Origin: JAWWPY01 sp033854735
GTDB taxonomy: Bacteria; Actinomycetota; Actinomycetes; Streptosporangiales; Streptosporangiaceae
Direction of reading: 5' to 3'
DNA: 64,000 nt
Assembly (NCBI GenBank): GCA_033854735.1
Contig: JAWWPY010000598.1
Coordinates: forward strand, 1 to 64,000
This document shows, piece after piece, positions 47,270 through 55,066 of the stretch. How positions within the stretch are numbered: the first letter of the stretch is position 1; every line of letters starts with the position of its first letter. The notes below the pieces were generated by a model that was not told the DNA's origin, did not search any database, and saw only the letters and a program-made list of their open reading frames with translations. Position numbers and translations under genes: made by a program.

Positions 47270-48438
47270 AGACCTTCGGGGTCGCGGCGCCCGCCCTCCT
47301 CGTGGCCTTGGTCGCCGCTCTCGTCCTCGGCATCTCTGGCTGCAAGCTCATGGCGCTGAGCACGCCGCCCGCGACACAGCGAGTCAGCGTCCCCCGGGCC
47401 AAACCGTCGCTGCTTGAGGTGCTCACGGATGGTGGCTCACCATCCGTCCTCGCGGTCATGCGGGCACTGATAACGGCCACTATTCGCGGAGGGGAGCGAA
47501 TCCTGATTCTCGACGATCGCAGCGGGGCCGTCCTGGCCTCCTCGACGGCCCCCGCTCCTCCCAGCCTCTCCGTGTCAGGTCGTCCCGCGCCGTTGCCCGC
47601 AGCCGCGACCAGCTTCCAGAAGTCCCGCTATCTGCGCGCGATACACCAGTACCGGGCCAGATTGCGGAACGCCCGCGCAGCAATCCAGTTGCGCCAGAAG
47701 GAAGAGTTGATGGCCTGGGCCCGCACCCTCGTGGCACGGACCGATGCCCAGCTGCTGCGGCATGTTACGGGTGACAGGGGCATCCGTGCGGCTCTTGGGG
47801 CGGCCGCCACCGACATGTCCAGCCTGAGTCAGGCCGGGGTAGCCTACGGCGCTCGCAAGGTCGTCGTGATCCTGGGCATGGATGACGCGACGGCCAGCTC
47901 CGTGCCGGGCCTCAGCATGGGACTGCAGCACAGCACAGTGGTGATCGACGACTTCCCCGGCAGCAGCGACGATGAAGCGGCGTGGCAGGCTGGCCTGCTC
48001 CAAGCGGGAGCGAGCAGGGCAGTGCTACTCACCCCGGCCACCGGCGATCAGCTCGCCACCGCCACGCGGCAGGGCCTGGACGGGGCGATCACGGACACCT
48101 TGACCAGCGTCTCGTTCGGCCCCGGCCAGTACGCGCTGCGGCCTGCTGCCCTTGCGCAGTTGCGCACGTTGTTGCGGAGGATCACGGTCACCTACCCCCA
48201 GTCGACGGCCAGCATCAACGGATACACGGACAATCTTCCTGTCGCCGGTGGCAATCTCCAGCTGTCTCAGCGGCGCGCACAGGCGGTCGAAGCCTGGCTG
48301 GTCGCGCACGGAGTGGCAGCCAGCCGACTGCAGGCGGCCGGCTACGGGGACGCCGACCCACTCGCCCCAAACAGTCCTAGCGGCCAGCCACGCAACCGGC
48401 GGGTCGTTGTCATCATCGACCCGACCATGACCGCCTGA
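47266..48438 (+). CDS. OmpA-domain lipoprotein
   Basis: A 390-residue exported protein. Signal sequence MKTFGVAAPALLVALVAALVLGISGC gives a lipobox cysteine at 26. The middle region (about 60-250) contains an alpha/beta stretch (RGGERILILDDRSGAVL, ARKVVVILGMDDATAS, STVVIDDFPGSSDDEAAW, ASRAVLLTPATGDQ) and a helical section (SRYLRAIHQYRARLRNARAAIQL). The C-terminal ~120 residues are an OmpA/MotB domain: FGPGQYALRPAALAQLRTLL, then INGYTDNLP, then LSQRRAQAVEAWLVAHGV and GYGDADPLAPN, then RNRRVVVII. It should bind peptidoglycan. Lipid-anchored OmpA proteins are uncommon in Gram-positive actinomycetes, which lack an outer membrane. Confidence 0.85.
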   Translation: MKTFGVAAPALLVALVAALVLGISGCKLMALSTPPATQRVSVPRAKPSLLEVLTDGGSPSVLAVMRALITATIRGGERILILDDRSGAVLASSTAPAPPSLSVSGRPAPLPAAATSFQKSRYLRAIHQYRARLRNARAAIQLRQKEELMAWARTLVARTDAQLLRHVTGDRGIRAALGAAATDMSSLSQAGVAYGARKVVVILGMDDATASSVPGLSMGLQHSTVVIDDFPGSSDDEAAWQAGLLQAGASRAVLLTPATGDQLATATRQGLDGAITDTLTSVSFGPGQYALRPAALAQLRTLLRRITVTYPQSTASINGYTDNLPVAGGNLQLSQRRAQAVEAWLVAHGVAASRLQAAGYGDADPLAPNSPSGQPRNRRVVVIIDPTMTA

Positions 48439-48597
48439 CGCGAGCTCGTCCATACTCCGATCGTCGGGCGGCCTGGCAACGTCAGGTGGGAGGTCGGCCC
48501 AGGTAGTCTCTCGCCTGCCGGGCGACGGTGACAGCGTCGGCCACCGGGGCCGCGGCCGCCGGGGTGGCCTGCGAAGGCCAGATTTCCAGGAGGCGCG

Positions 48598-49473
48598 ATG
48601 CCAGCACCGAACGCGGCACCGAGAGTTGGTGTGATCTTTCGTCCAGAGCTCCCGCCCGAGCAGCTACGCGGGTTCGTCCACGCGGCTGAGGCCGCCGGGC
48701 TCGACGACGTCTGGCTGTGGGAAGACTGCTTTCTGGAAGGCGGGCTGACCAGCGCTGCGGCCGCTCTGGCCTGGACTACGTCGCTGCGGGTTGGCCTGGG
48801 CCTGATGCCAGTACCGTTCCGTAACGCGGCGCTTGCGGCCATGGAGATCGCCACCCTGGCGCGTTTGTTCCCGGGCCGCTTTGTTCCTGCGGCCGGACAT
48901 GGCGTGACGCCGTGGATGAGGCAAGTCGGTGCCAGTGCCGCGTCCCCGATGACATTGCTGAGCGAATGGGTGAGTGCGACCCGTGCACTGCTCAATGCCG
49001 AGACCGTCACAGTAAACGGCGCTTATGTTCGGCTCGACGGAGTTTCGCTGGACTGGCCTCCCACCTCGGCGCCCCCTCTGCTGGTCGGGGCTCGAGGTCG
49101 GAAGACTCTCGAATTGGCGGGCGAAATCGCTGATGGCCTCGTCCTGGACGCTGGCCTGTCGCCCGACGGCGTGCGCACCGCGGTGGCGACCGCCGCAGCG
49201 ACCAGGCGTCAAGAAGTGGTCGTCTACCTGCCCTGTGGTGCGGGACACGGGGCCAGGCAGCGGCTCGAAGCGAAGCTGGACCCATCACGCGGCTCCGGTT
49301 CGGCCCGCGTGGCGGTGGGATCTCCCAGCGATGTCGCCGGCACTGTCCGAGCTTTCGCTGCGGCGGGGGCAACGACCGTCGTGCTCCAGCCGGCTGGCGA
49401 CGAACCCGACATCGACTCGATCCTTCGCCTGGCGGCGGAGGCCCGAACCATCATCCGGGATGTTTCTGCCTGA
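48598..49473 (+). CDS. LLM-class flavin-dependent oxidoreductase
   Basis: A 291-residue luciferase-like protein with AGGAGG before ATG 48598. RVGVIFRPELPPEQLRGFVHAAEAAGLDDVWLWEDCFLEGG, TSLRVGLGLMPVPFRNAALAAMEIATLARLFPGRFVPAAGHGV and PPLLVGARGRKTLELAGEIADGLVLDAGLSPDGV are family landmarks. It may use FMN or F420; substrate unknown. It is only distantly like the other LLM gene in the window (28955-29824). Confidence 0.9.
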   Translation: MPAPNAAPRVGVIFRPELPPEQLRGFVHAAEAAGLDDVWLWEDCFLEGGLTSAAAALAWTTSLRVGLGLMPVPFRNAALAAMEIATLARLFPGRFVPAAGHGVTPWMRQVGASAASPMTLLSEWVSATRALLNAETVTVNGAYVRLDGVSLDWPPTSAPPLLVGARGRKTLELAGEIADGLVLDAGLSPDGVRTAVATAAATRRQEVVVYLPCGAGHGARQRLEAKLDPSRGSGSARVAVGSPSDVAGTVRAFAAAGATTVVLQPAGDEPDIDSILRLAAEARTIIRDVSA

Positions 49474-49477
49474 CGAT

Positions 49478-49651
49478 TTACCCAGCCACCACGGCGTCGA
49501 GCGCCTCGGGGTGCTCTCTCCGGTAGTGCTCGGTCAGCACGGCACTGACCTGACCGGGCCGGTACGCGATGGTGCGCTGGCAGATATGGCAACGCACGAC
49601 CGGTAGGTGCGTGACAGTCACCGGGAAGCGGGATGAGGCCGAGTTCTTCAT
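49478..49651 (-). CDS. 57-residue C2H2-type zinc-finger-like protein
   Basis: ATG 49651, preceded by GGGGAG, opens a frame to TAA 49480-49478: MKNSASSRFPVTVTHLPVVRC, then HICQRTIAYRPGQVSAVLTEH and YRREHPEALDAVVAG. Cys21, Cys24, His42 and His47 have C-x2-C-x17-H-x4-H spacing, a plausible zinc site. It lies 90 bp downstream of the GH15 gene on the same strand and could end that operon. It is well formed (start, ribosome site, composition), but I know of no characterised homologue. Confidence 0.65.
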   Translation of the reverse strand: MKNSASSRFPVTVTHLPVVRCHICQRTIAYRPGQVSAVLTEHYRREHPEALDAVVAG

Positions 49652-49741
49652 TACTCCCCATTATGCCAGGTCCGCGAGGCCTCACTGGCGATCCCCCGGG
49701 CATGGGCCGGCGTGTCGTGGTCTCGGTTCCGGTTACCGAGA

Positions 49742-51571
49742 TCAGTGGCGGTCAAGCGCGCGATCCAGGTTTACCGCCGCGCTGATCAGAGCCAGGTGGG
49801 TGAAGGCCTGGGGGAAGTTCCCCAGCGCCTCACCCGAGGCGCCGATCTGCTCGGCGTAGAGCCCGAGATGGTTGGCGTAGGTGAGCATCTTCTCGAAGAT
49901 GGTCCGGGCCTCCTTGACCCGCCCGGCCCGGGTGAGCGCCTCGACGTACCAGAACGAGCAGAGGTTGAAGGTGCCTTCGCCGCCGTCGATCCCGTCGTGG
50001 CCGGTGATGGCGTACCGGTAGACGAGGCTGTCGGAGGTGAGTTCGGTGCCGATGCGGTCAAGCGTGGACAGGAACCGCGGATCAGTCGGCCCGGCGAACT
50101 TCACCAGCGGCATCACCAGCACTGATGCATCGAGCAACCTGCTGCCCGGGTGCATCACGTAGGTCTGCAGCTCACGGTCCCAGCACTCGTCCTGCACGAA
50201 CCGGTGGGCCGCCGCGGCCAGCTTGCGCCACCGCTCGACCGGCGCGGGCAGGCCCCGGTCGCGGGCCAGGCGGCCGGCCCGGTCGTAGGCCACCCAGGTC
50301 ATCAGCGCCGAGTAGGTGAAGCGCTGGCGAGGGCCCCGGATCTCCCAGACACCCTCGTCCGGCTCGCTCCAGTGCTTGGACAGCCAGTCGAGCCGCTTGG
50401 ACAGCCCGACCCACAGGTCATAGGAGATCGGGACCTCGCGGTTGTACAGGTAGACCGAGTCCATCAGCTCGCCATACACGTCTATCTGCCGCTGGTGCAC
50501 CGCGTTGTTGCCGATGCGGACGGGCCGTGAGCCACGGTAACCCTCCAGGTGATCCAGGATGGTTTCCTGAATGTCCTCGCTGCCGTCGACGCCATACATG
50601 ATCATCACATCGTGGTCGGGCGTGGCCAGCTCACAGCGCCGCTGAACCCACTCCATGAACGACGCCGCCTCCTCCAGGAAGCCCAGGGTCATCAGCGCAT
50701 AGACGGTGAACGCCGCGTCGCGCAGCCAGCTGAACCGGTAATCCCAGTTGCGGCCACCGCCGAATTCCTCCGGCAGCGAGGTGGTCGGCGCCGCGACCAG
50801 GGCGCCGGTCGGGTGGTACACGAGCAGCTTGAGGGCGAGCGCCGAGCGCTGTACCGTCTCCCGCCACCGCCCGCGATAACGGGACTGGCTAACCCAGCCC
50901 TGCCAGAAATCTGAGGTCAGGGTGAACAGCCGGTCGGTCTCCCCCGGCGCGAGGGCCCGCACTTCGCCGAGCCACTCCAGCTCGATGTCGACGGTCTCAC
51001 CTTCATCCAGGGTGAACGTCGCGGCGACGCCGCGCTCCTCGATCTTCAGCGCCACGTTGGTCCGCAGCACGAAGCGGCCGGCCGATGACTCGAACACCGC
51101 GCCGACCCCGGTCACCACCTCGACGGTGTGCGGGGCCCGGCCGTAGTCGAACGCCGGATGGCAGGCCAGCTCGAAGGTCGCCCGGCCACGGACCGCGCGA
51201 GCCTGCCGGACGAGCAGGTCGCGCGCCTTGCCGGTACCGCTGGTCTCCGGCACCATGAAGTCGATCACCTCGCCGACCGCCTCCGTGCCGTGAAACCGGG
51301 TCAGCAGGATGTTCGTGTCGGGAAGGTAGAGCTGCTTCGGGCGCGTGTTACTACGGCTCGACAAGGAGAAATAGCCGCCCTTGCGCGCATCCAGCAGCGC
51401 GCCGAACAGCGAGGGGGCGTCAAAGCGGGACGGGCAGTACCAGTCGACCGTGCCGTCCGTCCCCACCAGTGCCACCGTCCGCAGGTCACCGACGATCCCG
51501 TGCTCTTCGATCGGCAGGTAGCCGGTCGGCGGAGCACCCTGGCCGCCGTGACCAGCGGAGTAATAGCCCAT
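49742..51571 (-). CDS. GH15 trehalase/glucoamylase-type glycoside hydrolase
   Basis: A 609-residue cytoplasmic enzyme: GYLPIEEHGIVGDLRTVALVGTDGTVDWYCPSRFDAPSLFGALLD is the N-terminal domain typical of actinobacterial GH15 proteins; the (alpha/alpha)6 barrel has LPEEFGGGRNWDYRFSWLRDAAFTVYAL, then RIGNNAVHQRQIDVYGELMDSVY and GEGTFNLCSFWYVEALTRAGR, with catalytic glutamates expected in the latter segments. Mycobacterial and thermoplasmal relatives are trehalases. It follows the acyltransferase gene by 22 bp, so trehalose hydrolysis linked to envelope lipid turnover is a reasonable guess. Confidence 0.92.
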   Translation of the reverse strand: MGYYSAGHGGQGAPPTGYLPIEEHGIVGDLRTVALVGTDGTVDWYCPSRFDAPSLFGALLDARKGGYFSLSSRSNTRPKQLYLPDTNILLTRFHGTEAVGEVIDFMVPETSGTGKARDLLVRQARAVRGRATFELACHPAFDYGRAPHTVEVVTGVGAVFESSAGRFVLRTNVALKIEERGVAATFTLDEGETVDIELEWLGEVRALAPGETDRLFTLTSDFWQGWVSQSRYRGRWRETVQRSALALKLLVYHPTGALVAAPTTSLPEEFGGGRNWDYRFSWLRDAAFTVYALMTLGFLEEAASFMEWVQRRCELATPDHDVMIMYGVDGSEDIQETILDHLEGYRGSRPVRIGNNAVHQRQIDVYGELMDSVYLYNREVPISYDLWVGLSKRLDWLSKHWSEPDEGVWEIRGPRQRFTYSALMTWVAYDRAGRLARDRGLPAPVERWRKLAAAAHRFVQDECWDRELQTYVMHPGSRLLDASVLVMPLVKFAGPTDPRFLSTLDRIGTELTSDSLVYRYAITGHDGIDGGEGTFNLCSFWYVEALTRAGRVKEARTIFEKMLTYANHLGLYAEQIGASGEALGNFPQAFTHLALISAAVNLDRALDRH

Positions 51572-51593
51572 GCTTTCATCATGCGTTTCTTTG

Positions 51594-52649
51594 TTACATC
51601 CGCGTTACCGCTGGAGGTCCGGCGCCGCTTGACCGGTCCTCGGAGATCCACCTGTCGATGAGCGCCCACCAGTCATAGAGCCAACGCACCTGAGCCTCGT
51701 GATCGTCTGAACGCGGCACCACGCCGACCGGTACCCGCCACCATTTCGCGTGAACGATCTGATCCATCGGCAGGCTGCGCCAGACATCGCCGACAGTGAC
51801 GAGCCGGTCCAGCCCGGCGTGGGCTACGAAGATCACGTCGGCAGCGGGGCAGGCGGCGATGGCCGCGAGCGCTCCCCCGGTCCGGGGCGGGAGAAGGTTC
51901 GGCATCTCCCGTGCGCGGGCGGCCAGATCGCTGCGGCCTGCCCGCTCCAGCCGCCCGATGGCCCGCCACCACCGGCCCGGCGTCCAGTTACCGCCCTCCG
52001 GGAAGATCACCAGCGCACCAGTGCGATCGAGCCCCCGGGCCAGCCGCCCGATCTGTTCGACGTAGACCTTCTCGCCGATGCGGCGACCCTGGACGAACAC
52101 GTTGGGCAGGCGGTTGGCCACGACATCCAGTCCGGGATCCAGCTGCATGGTCGCCTTCATGACGACGCGCGGACGCCGCCCGTAGACGCTGAGCAGATGA
52201 TGAACGAGCAGAAAGGAATCACCCGGCCCCGCATGCCGGCTGAGCACAATGACCGGGCGGGCCAGCCTGGCCGCCTGCTCCTCGGCGCCAAGTACTGGTT
52301 CGTCCACCTCGACCCGGACCCTGAACATCCGGGTACCGGCCCGGAAGACCAGGTCAAGGAACCATCGCATGACCGCGTAATGGCGGCTCTGGTAGGGCTC
52401 GGTGCGCAGCCGGCCACCGAACCCGCTGGCTATCCACAGGCCCAGGCACATGAACAACGCGGAAGTCTCGGCCAGGAGCCAGATGAGCGCGAAGCACAGC
52501 AGCCGAAGGCCGCGCATGCGGCTGCGCCGGGAGAGCCCGGTGACCCCGAACCCTAGGGCCAGCAACGGAAACAACACCACGAAGGCGATCGCGATGACAA
52601 CCGCCAGCGGCGCCAGCACGAATCGGCGAACCAGCCTGGGTGGGACCAC
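51594..52649 (-). CDS. PlsC-like lysophospholipid/1-acylglycerol-phosphate acyltransferase
   Basis: A 351-residue membrane protein. Two N-terminal hydrophobic segments (LAPLAVVIAIAFVVLFPLLALGFGV and LLCFALIWLLAETSALFMCLGLWI) are followed by the acyltransferase core: VIVLSRHAGPGDSFLLVHHLL holds the catalytic HX4D (His-AGPG-Asp), and ALVIFPEGGNWTPGRWWRAI holds the glycerol-phosphate-binding FPEG. It lies between a patatin gene (27 bp upstream) and the GH15 gene on one transcript. Confidence 0.9.
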   Translation of the reverse strand: MVPPRLVRRFVLAPLAVVIAIAFVVLFPLLALGFGVTGLSRRSRMRGLRLLCFALIWLLAETSALFMCLGLWIASGFGGRLRTEPYQSRHYAVMRWFLDLVFRAGTRMFRVRVEVDEPVLGAEEQAARLARPVIVLSRHAGPGDSFLLVHHLLSVYGRRPRVVMKATMQLDPGLDVVANRLPNVFVQGRRIGEKVYVEQIGRLARGLDRTGALVIFPEGGNWTPGRWWRAIGRLERAGRSDLAARAREMPNLLPPRTGGALAAIAACPAADVIFVAHAGLDRLVTVGDVWRSLPMDQIVHAKWWRVPVGVVPRSDDHEAQVRWLYDWWALIDRWISEDRSSGAGPPAVTRM

Positions 52650-52676
52650 GGCCGGCTCCTGTCCTCGATGGCGCGG

Positions 52677-53501
52677 TCAGTGCCCGGTCAACCCGGCGAG
52701 ATAGCTCGCGGAGGCGGCGTACGCACGGTCGATACTGACCCCGACCTTAGTCCTGTCGCGGTACCGAAGCTGGGAGAGATCGGGCGGGCGCTGATCTCCG
52801 CCCGCAGGCAGGACATGTACCCGCACGTCGCTGGGCAGCGCCGACATCTCCTCGTGGAATCGATGCCTGCGGGCGATCTCGAAGGCGACCAGGCCTACCT
52901 CCCAGGGACGCCGGGGCACCTCCAGCGGACGCTCGATCCGCCCCACGTGCAGGACGTAGACAACGCTGGCCCCCAGGGCAACGGCCCGGCCGACCGGGAT
53001 GGAATGGACCAGGCCGCCGTCGAAGTAGTGCTCGCCGTCGACCTCGACGGGCGGGAGCAGCCCGGGTACGGCGCACGAGGCCAGCACCGCAGGCACGAGC
53101 GGCCCGCTGCTGAACCAGCGCGCGCACGCGTGCTCGATGCTGGCCGCAACGCAGTGGAAGGGCAATTCGAGATCGGTGAAATCATTCCCCGGAAGCACAT
53201 CGTCCAGCATGTGGCGCAGCGGCTCGATCGAATGCAGGTGCGTGCCCGAACGCGCCAGCCGCGCCGCCCGGCCCCACAGCGATTCGCTGAACGCCTGCCG
53301 CAAAGCACCGCCTTGCCATATCTCGCCCAGCCGTGCTGCGGCGCCCGCCGGGTCGGCGGCCACGAACGCGCCATTTATGGCGCCCACCGACGTGCCGACG
53401 ATGACATCGGGCCGGATCCCGGCTTCTGACAGAGCCCGGAGCATGCCGACCTCGTTAGCGCCGAGCAGGCCCCCACCGCCGAGCACGAAAGCTGTCGTCA
53501 C
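52677..53501 (-). CDS. Patatin-like phospholipase
   Basis: A 274-residue protein. The oxyanion loop is FVLGGGGLLGANEVGML at the N-terminus, the nucleophile serine is in VIVGTSVGAINGAF, and the catalytic aspartate is in HYFDGGLVHSIPVGRA (DGG). No signal peptide. It hydrolyses fatty acyl esters of membrane lipids or lipoproteins. As the first gene of an operon with an acyltransferase it may supply fatty acid and lysolipid for remodelling. Confidence 0.92.
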   Translation of the reverse strand: MTTAFVLGGGGLLGANEVGMLRALSEAGIRPDVIVGTSVGAINGAFVAADPAGAAARLGEIWQGGALRQAFSESLWGRAARLARSGTHLHSIEPLRHMLDDVLPGNDFTDLELPFHCVAASIEHACARWFSSGPLVPAVLASCAVPGLLPPVEVDGEHYFDGGLVHSIPVGRAVALGASVVYVLHVGRIERPLEVPRRPWEVGLVAFEIARRHRFHEEMSALPSDVRVHVLPAGGDQRPPDLSQLRYRDRTKVGVSIDRAYAASASYLAGLTGH

Positions 53502-53607
53502 CCGCCACCCTCCTCCGGGTCAAGCTAATCAGACCCGCTGGCAGCGGCCGGGCCGCCCGGCGATCAGGCAGCGGCCGGCTGGACGAAGGTGAGCAGGGCC
53601 GGGGCCG

Positions 53608-53853
53608 TTACTCTGCGTGTGCCTCGAGGCGGGGGTGGTTTCGCCAGGCCGGCATCGTGGCCATGTAGTCGAGGGTCTGGCGCTCGAGTTCTTGCCTGGA
53701 CGCGTCCGGGTTGCGCCGTGCTTGCCACGCGACCATCCGTGCGAACCGCTCGTCGAATCCCTGCAGGTTGCCCGTTTCGTCGGTGCAGTGGCTGCAGTAC
53801 CGCCCAGTTTCGATGGGCATGCCGCAGCTTTCACAGGCCGGTGCGGTCGTCAT
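53608..53853 (-). CDS. Small zinc-ribbon protein
   Basis: An 81-residue protein beginning MTTAPACESCGMPIETGRYCSHCTDETGNLQGFDERFARMVAWQARRNP. C..CGMP...G.YC..C is the putative zinc-ribbon domain found in short bacterial proteins; the rest is helical. Its start overlaps the stop of the MarR gene (ATGA), so it is cotranslated with that regulator. Confidence 0.85.
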   Translation of the reverse strand: MTTAPACESCGMPIETGRYCSHCTDETGNLQGFDERFARMVAWQARRNPDASRQELERQTLDYMATMPAWRNHPRLEAHAE

Positions 53854-54317
53854 GATGTTTCTCCTTTGGATTGCTCCGGCGGTGCCGGAGCTGGGGCGGC
53901 CAGGTCAACCAGGGCCTGGAGCCCGGTGATGAGTCCATCAGCCTGGGCGGGCGGCATCCGGGACATCGCGCGGGCCAGCAGGTCGGTGCCGAGCACCTCG
54001 CGGTCCCGGCGCAAGGCGTCGCGACCGTCTGGTGTCAGCCAGATCAGCGTCCGCCGCCGGTCAGCCGGGTCGCTTTCCCGCTCGAGCAGGCCCTGTCGCT
54101 CCAGGTGGCTGACGATCTCGCTGACGACCGACTGAGCCCGGCTCAGATGCGCGGCGGCCTCGCCGACGGTGAGGGGCCCAGCCATCGCCAGGTGCTCCAG
54201 CACGGCACGCGACGCGCCCGCCAGCTGGCCGCGCGGGCCGTCGCGACGATGAAACGTGAGGTACACGGCACGAAACAGCTCGGCGAACCGCTCGGCCCGC
54301 GCCCCCTCGGCGATCAT
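53850..54317 (-). CDS. MarR-family regulator
   Basis: A 155-residue winged-helix protein: SRAVLEHLAMAGPLTVGEAAAHLSRAQSVVSEIVSHLERQGLLERESDPADRRRTLIWLTPDGRDAL is the full MarR core with wing motif DPADRRR. It is coupled to a zinc-ribbon protein by a four-base overlap, an arrangement that may link its activity to metal or redox state (inference). No operator could be assigned. Confidence 0.9.
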   Translation of the reverse strand: MIAEGARAERFAELFRAVYLTFHRRDGPRGQLAGASRAVLEHLAMAGPLTVGEAAAHLSRAQSVVSEIVSHLERQGLLERESDPADRRRTLIWLTPDGRDALRRDREVLGTDLLARAMSRMPPAQADGLITGLQALVDLAAPAPAPPEQSKGETS

Positions 54318-54412
54318 CAGGCCAGCGTTCCGGGTGACATCTCCATCGTCAATCCCGATGGATCACCGCAGGGCCGATCCGAGCCGGGCATCTGGCTGGC
54401 CGGCGGGCCGGG

Positions 54413-55066
54413 TTACGGGTCGAGCGCTTCATCGAGCGGGACGAGTTGACGCTGCAGCCCGAAGATGGCGGCCTGGGTCCTGTCCGCGAGGCCGAGCTTG
54501 GCCAGGATGCTGGAGACGTGGCTCTTCACTGTTTCCTCGCTGACTGAAAGGGCCCGCGCTATCTCCCGGTTCGACCGCCCGCGGGCTACTTCCGTCAGCA
54601 CGTCACGCTCCCTGGGCGTCAGGCGGCCGAGCGGGTCGGCGGCTGATCCTCGGCGCAGTTCCCTGAGCAGCCGCGCGGTAGCGGCAGGCTGCAGCACGCT
54701 CTCGCCCCGTGCCGCGGCGCGTACCGAGGCCACGACCTGGTCGACGTCGGCGGTCTTGGGCAGGTAGGAGAGCGCTCCGGCCCTGATGGCCTGGACGAGA
54801 TGCGCGTCGTCCTGCGACGAGGTGAGAACGAGGACGCCCGATGCCAGCCCATCCGCCTGCAATGCCTTGAGCACGGCGATGCCGTCCAGGCCAGGCATGA
54901 AGAGATCGAGCAGCACCACATCGGGCCGCAGCGCGCGGACGGCTTCGAGCGCCGCGACGCCGTCGGCGGCCTCGCCGGCCACTTCGATGCCTGATTCCTG
55001 GGACAGCAGGAATCGGAGCCCCTGACGGACGATCTTGTGGTCGTCGGCGATCAGGACCCTGATCAC
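54413..55066 (-). CDS. NarL/LuxR-type response regulator
   Basis: A 217-residue regulator. Receiver domain residues 1-120 with Asp8/Asp9, phospho-acceptor Asp54 (VVLLDLFMPG) and Lys near 104 (YLPKTAD); LuxR HTH from about 145 (LTPRERDVLTEVARGRSNREIARALSVSEETVKSHVSSILAKLGL). Its ATG overlaps the stop of the kinase gene. It should control the divergent lipoprotein-adaptor-ABC genes. Confidence 0.95.
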   Translation of the reverse strand: MIRVLIADDHKIVRQGLRFLLSQESGIEVAGEAADGVAALEAVRALRPDVVLLDLFMPGLDGIAVLKALQADGLASGVLVLTSSQDDAHLVQAIRAGALSYLPKTADVDQVVASVRAAARGESVLQPAATARLLRELRRGSAADPLGRLTPRERDVLTEVARGRSNREIARALSVSEETVKSHVSSILAKLGLADRTQAAIFGLQRQLVPLDEALDP

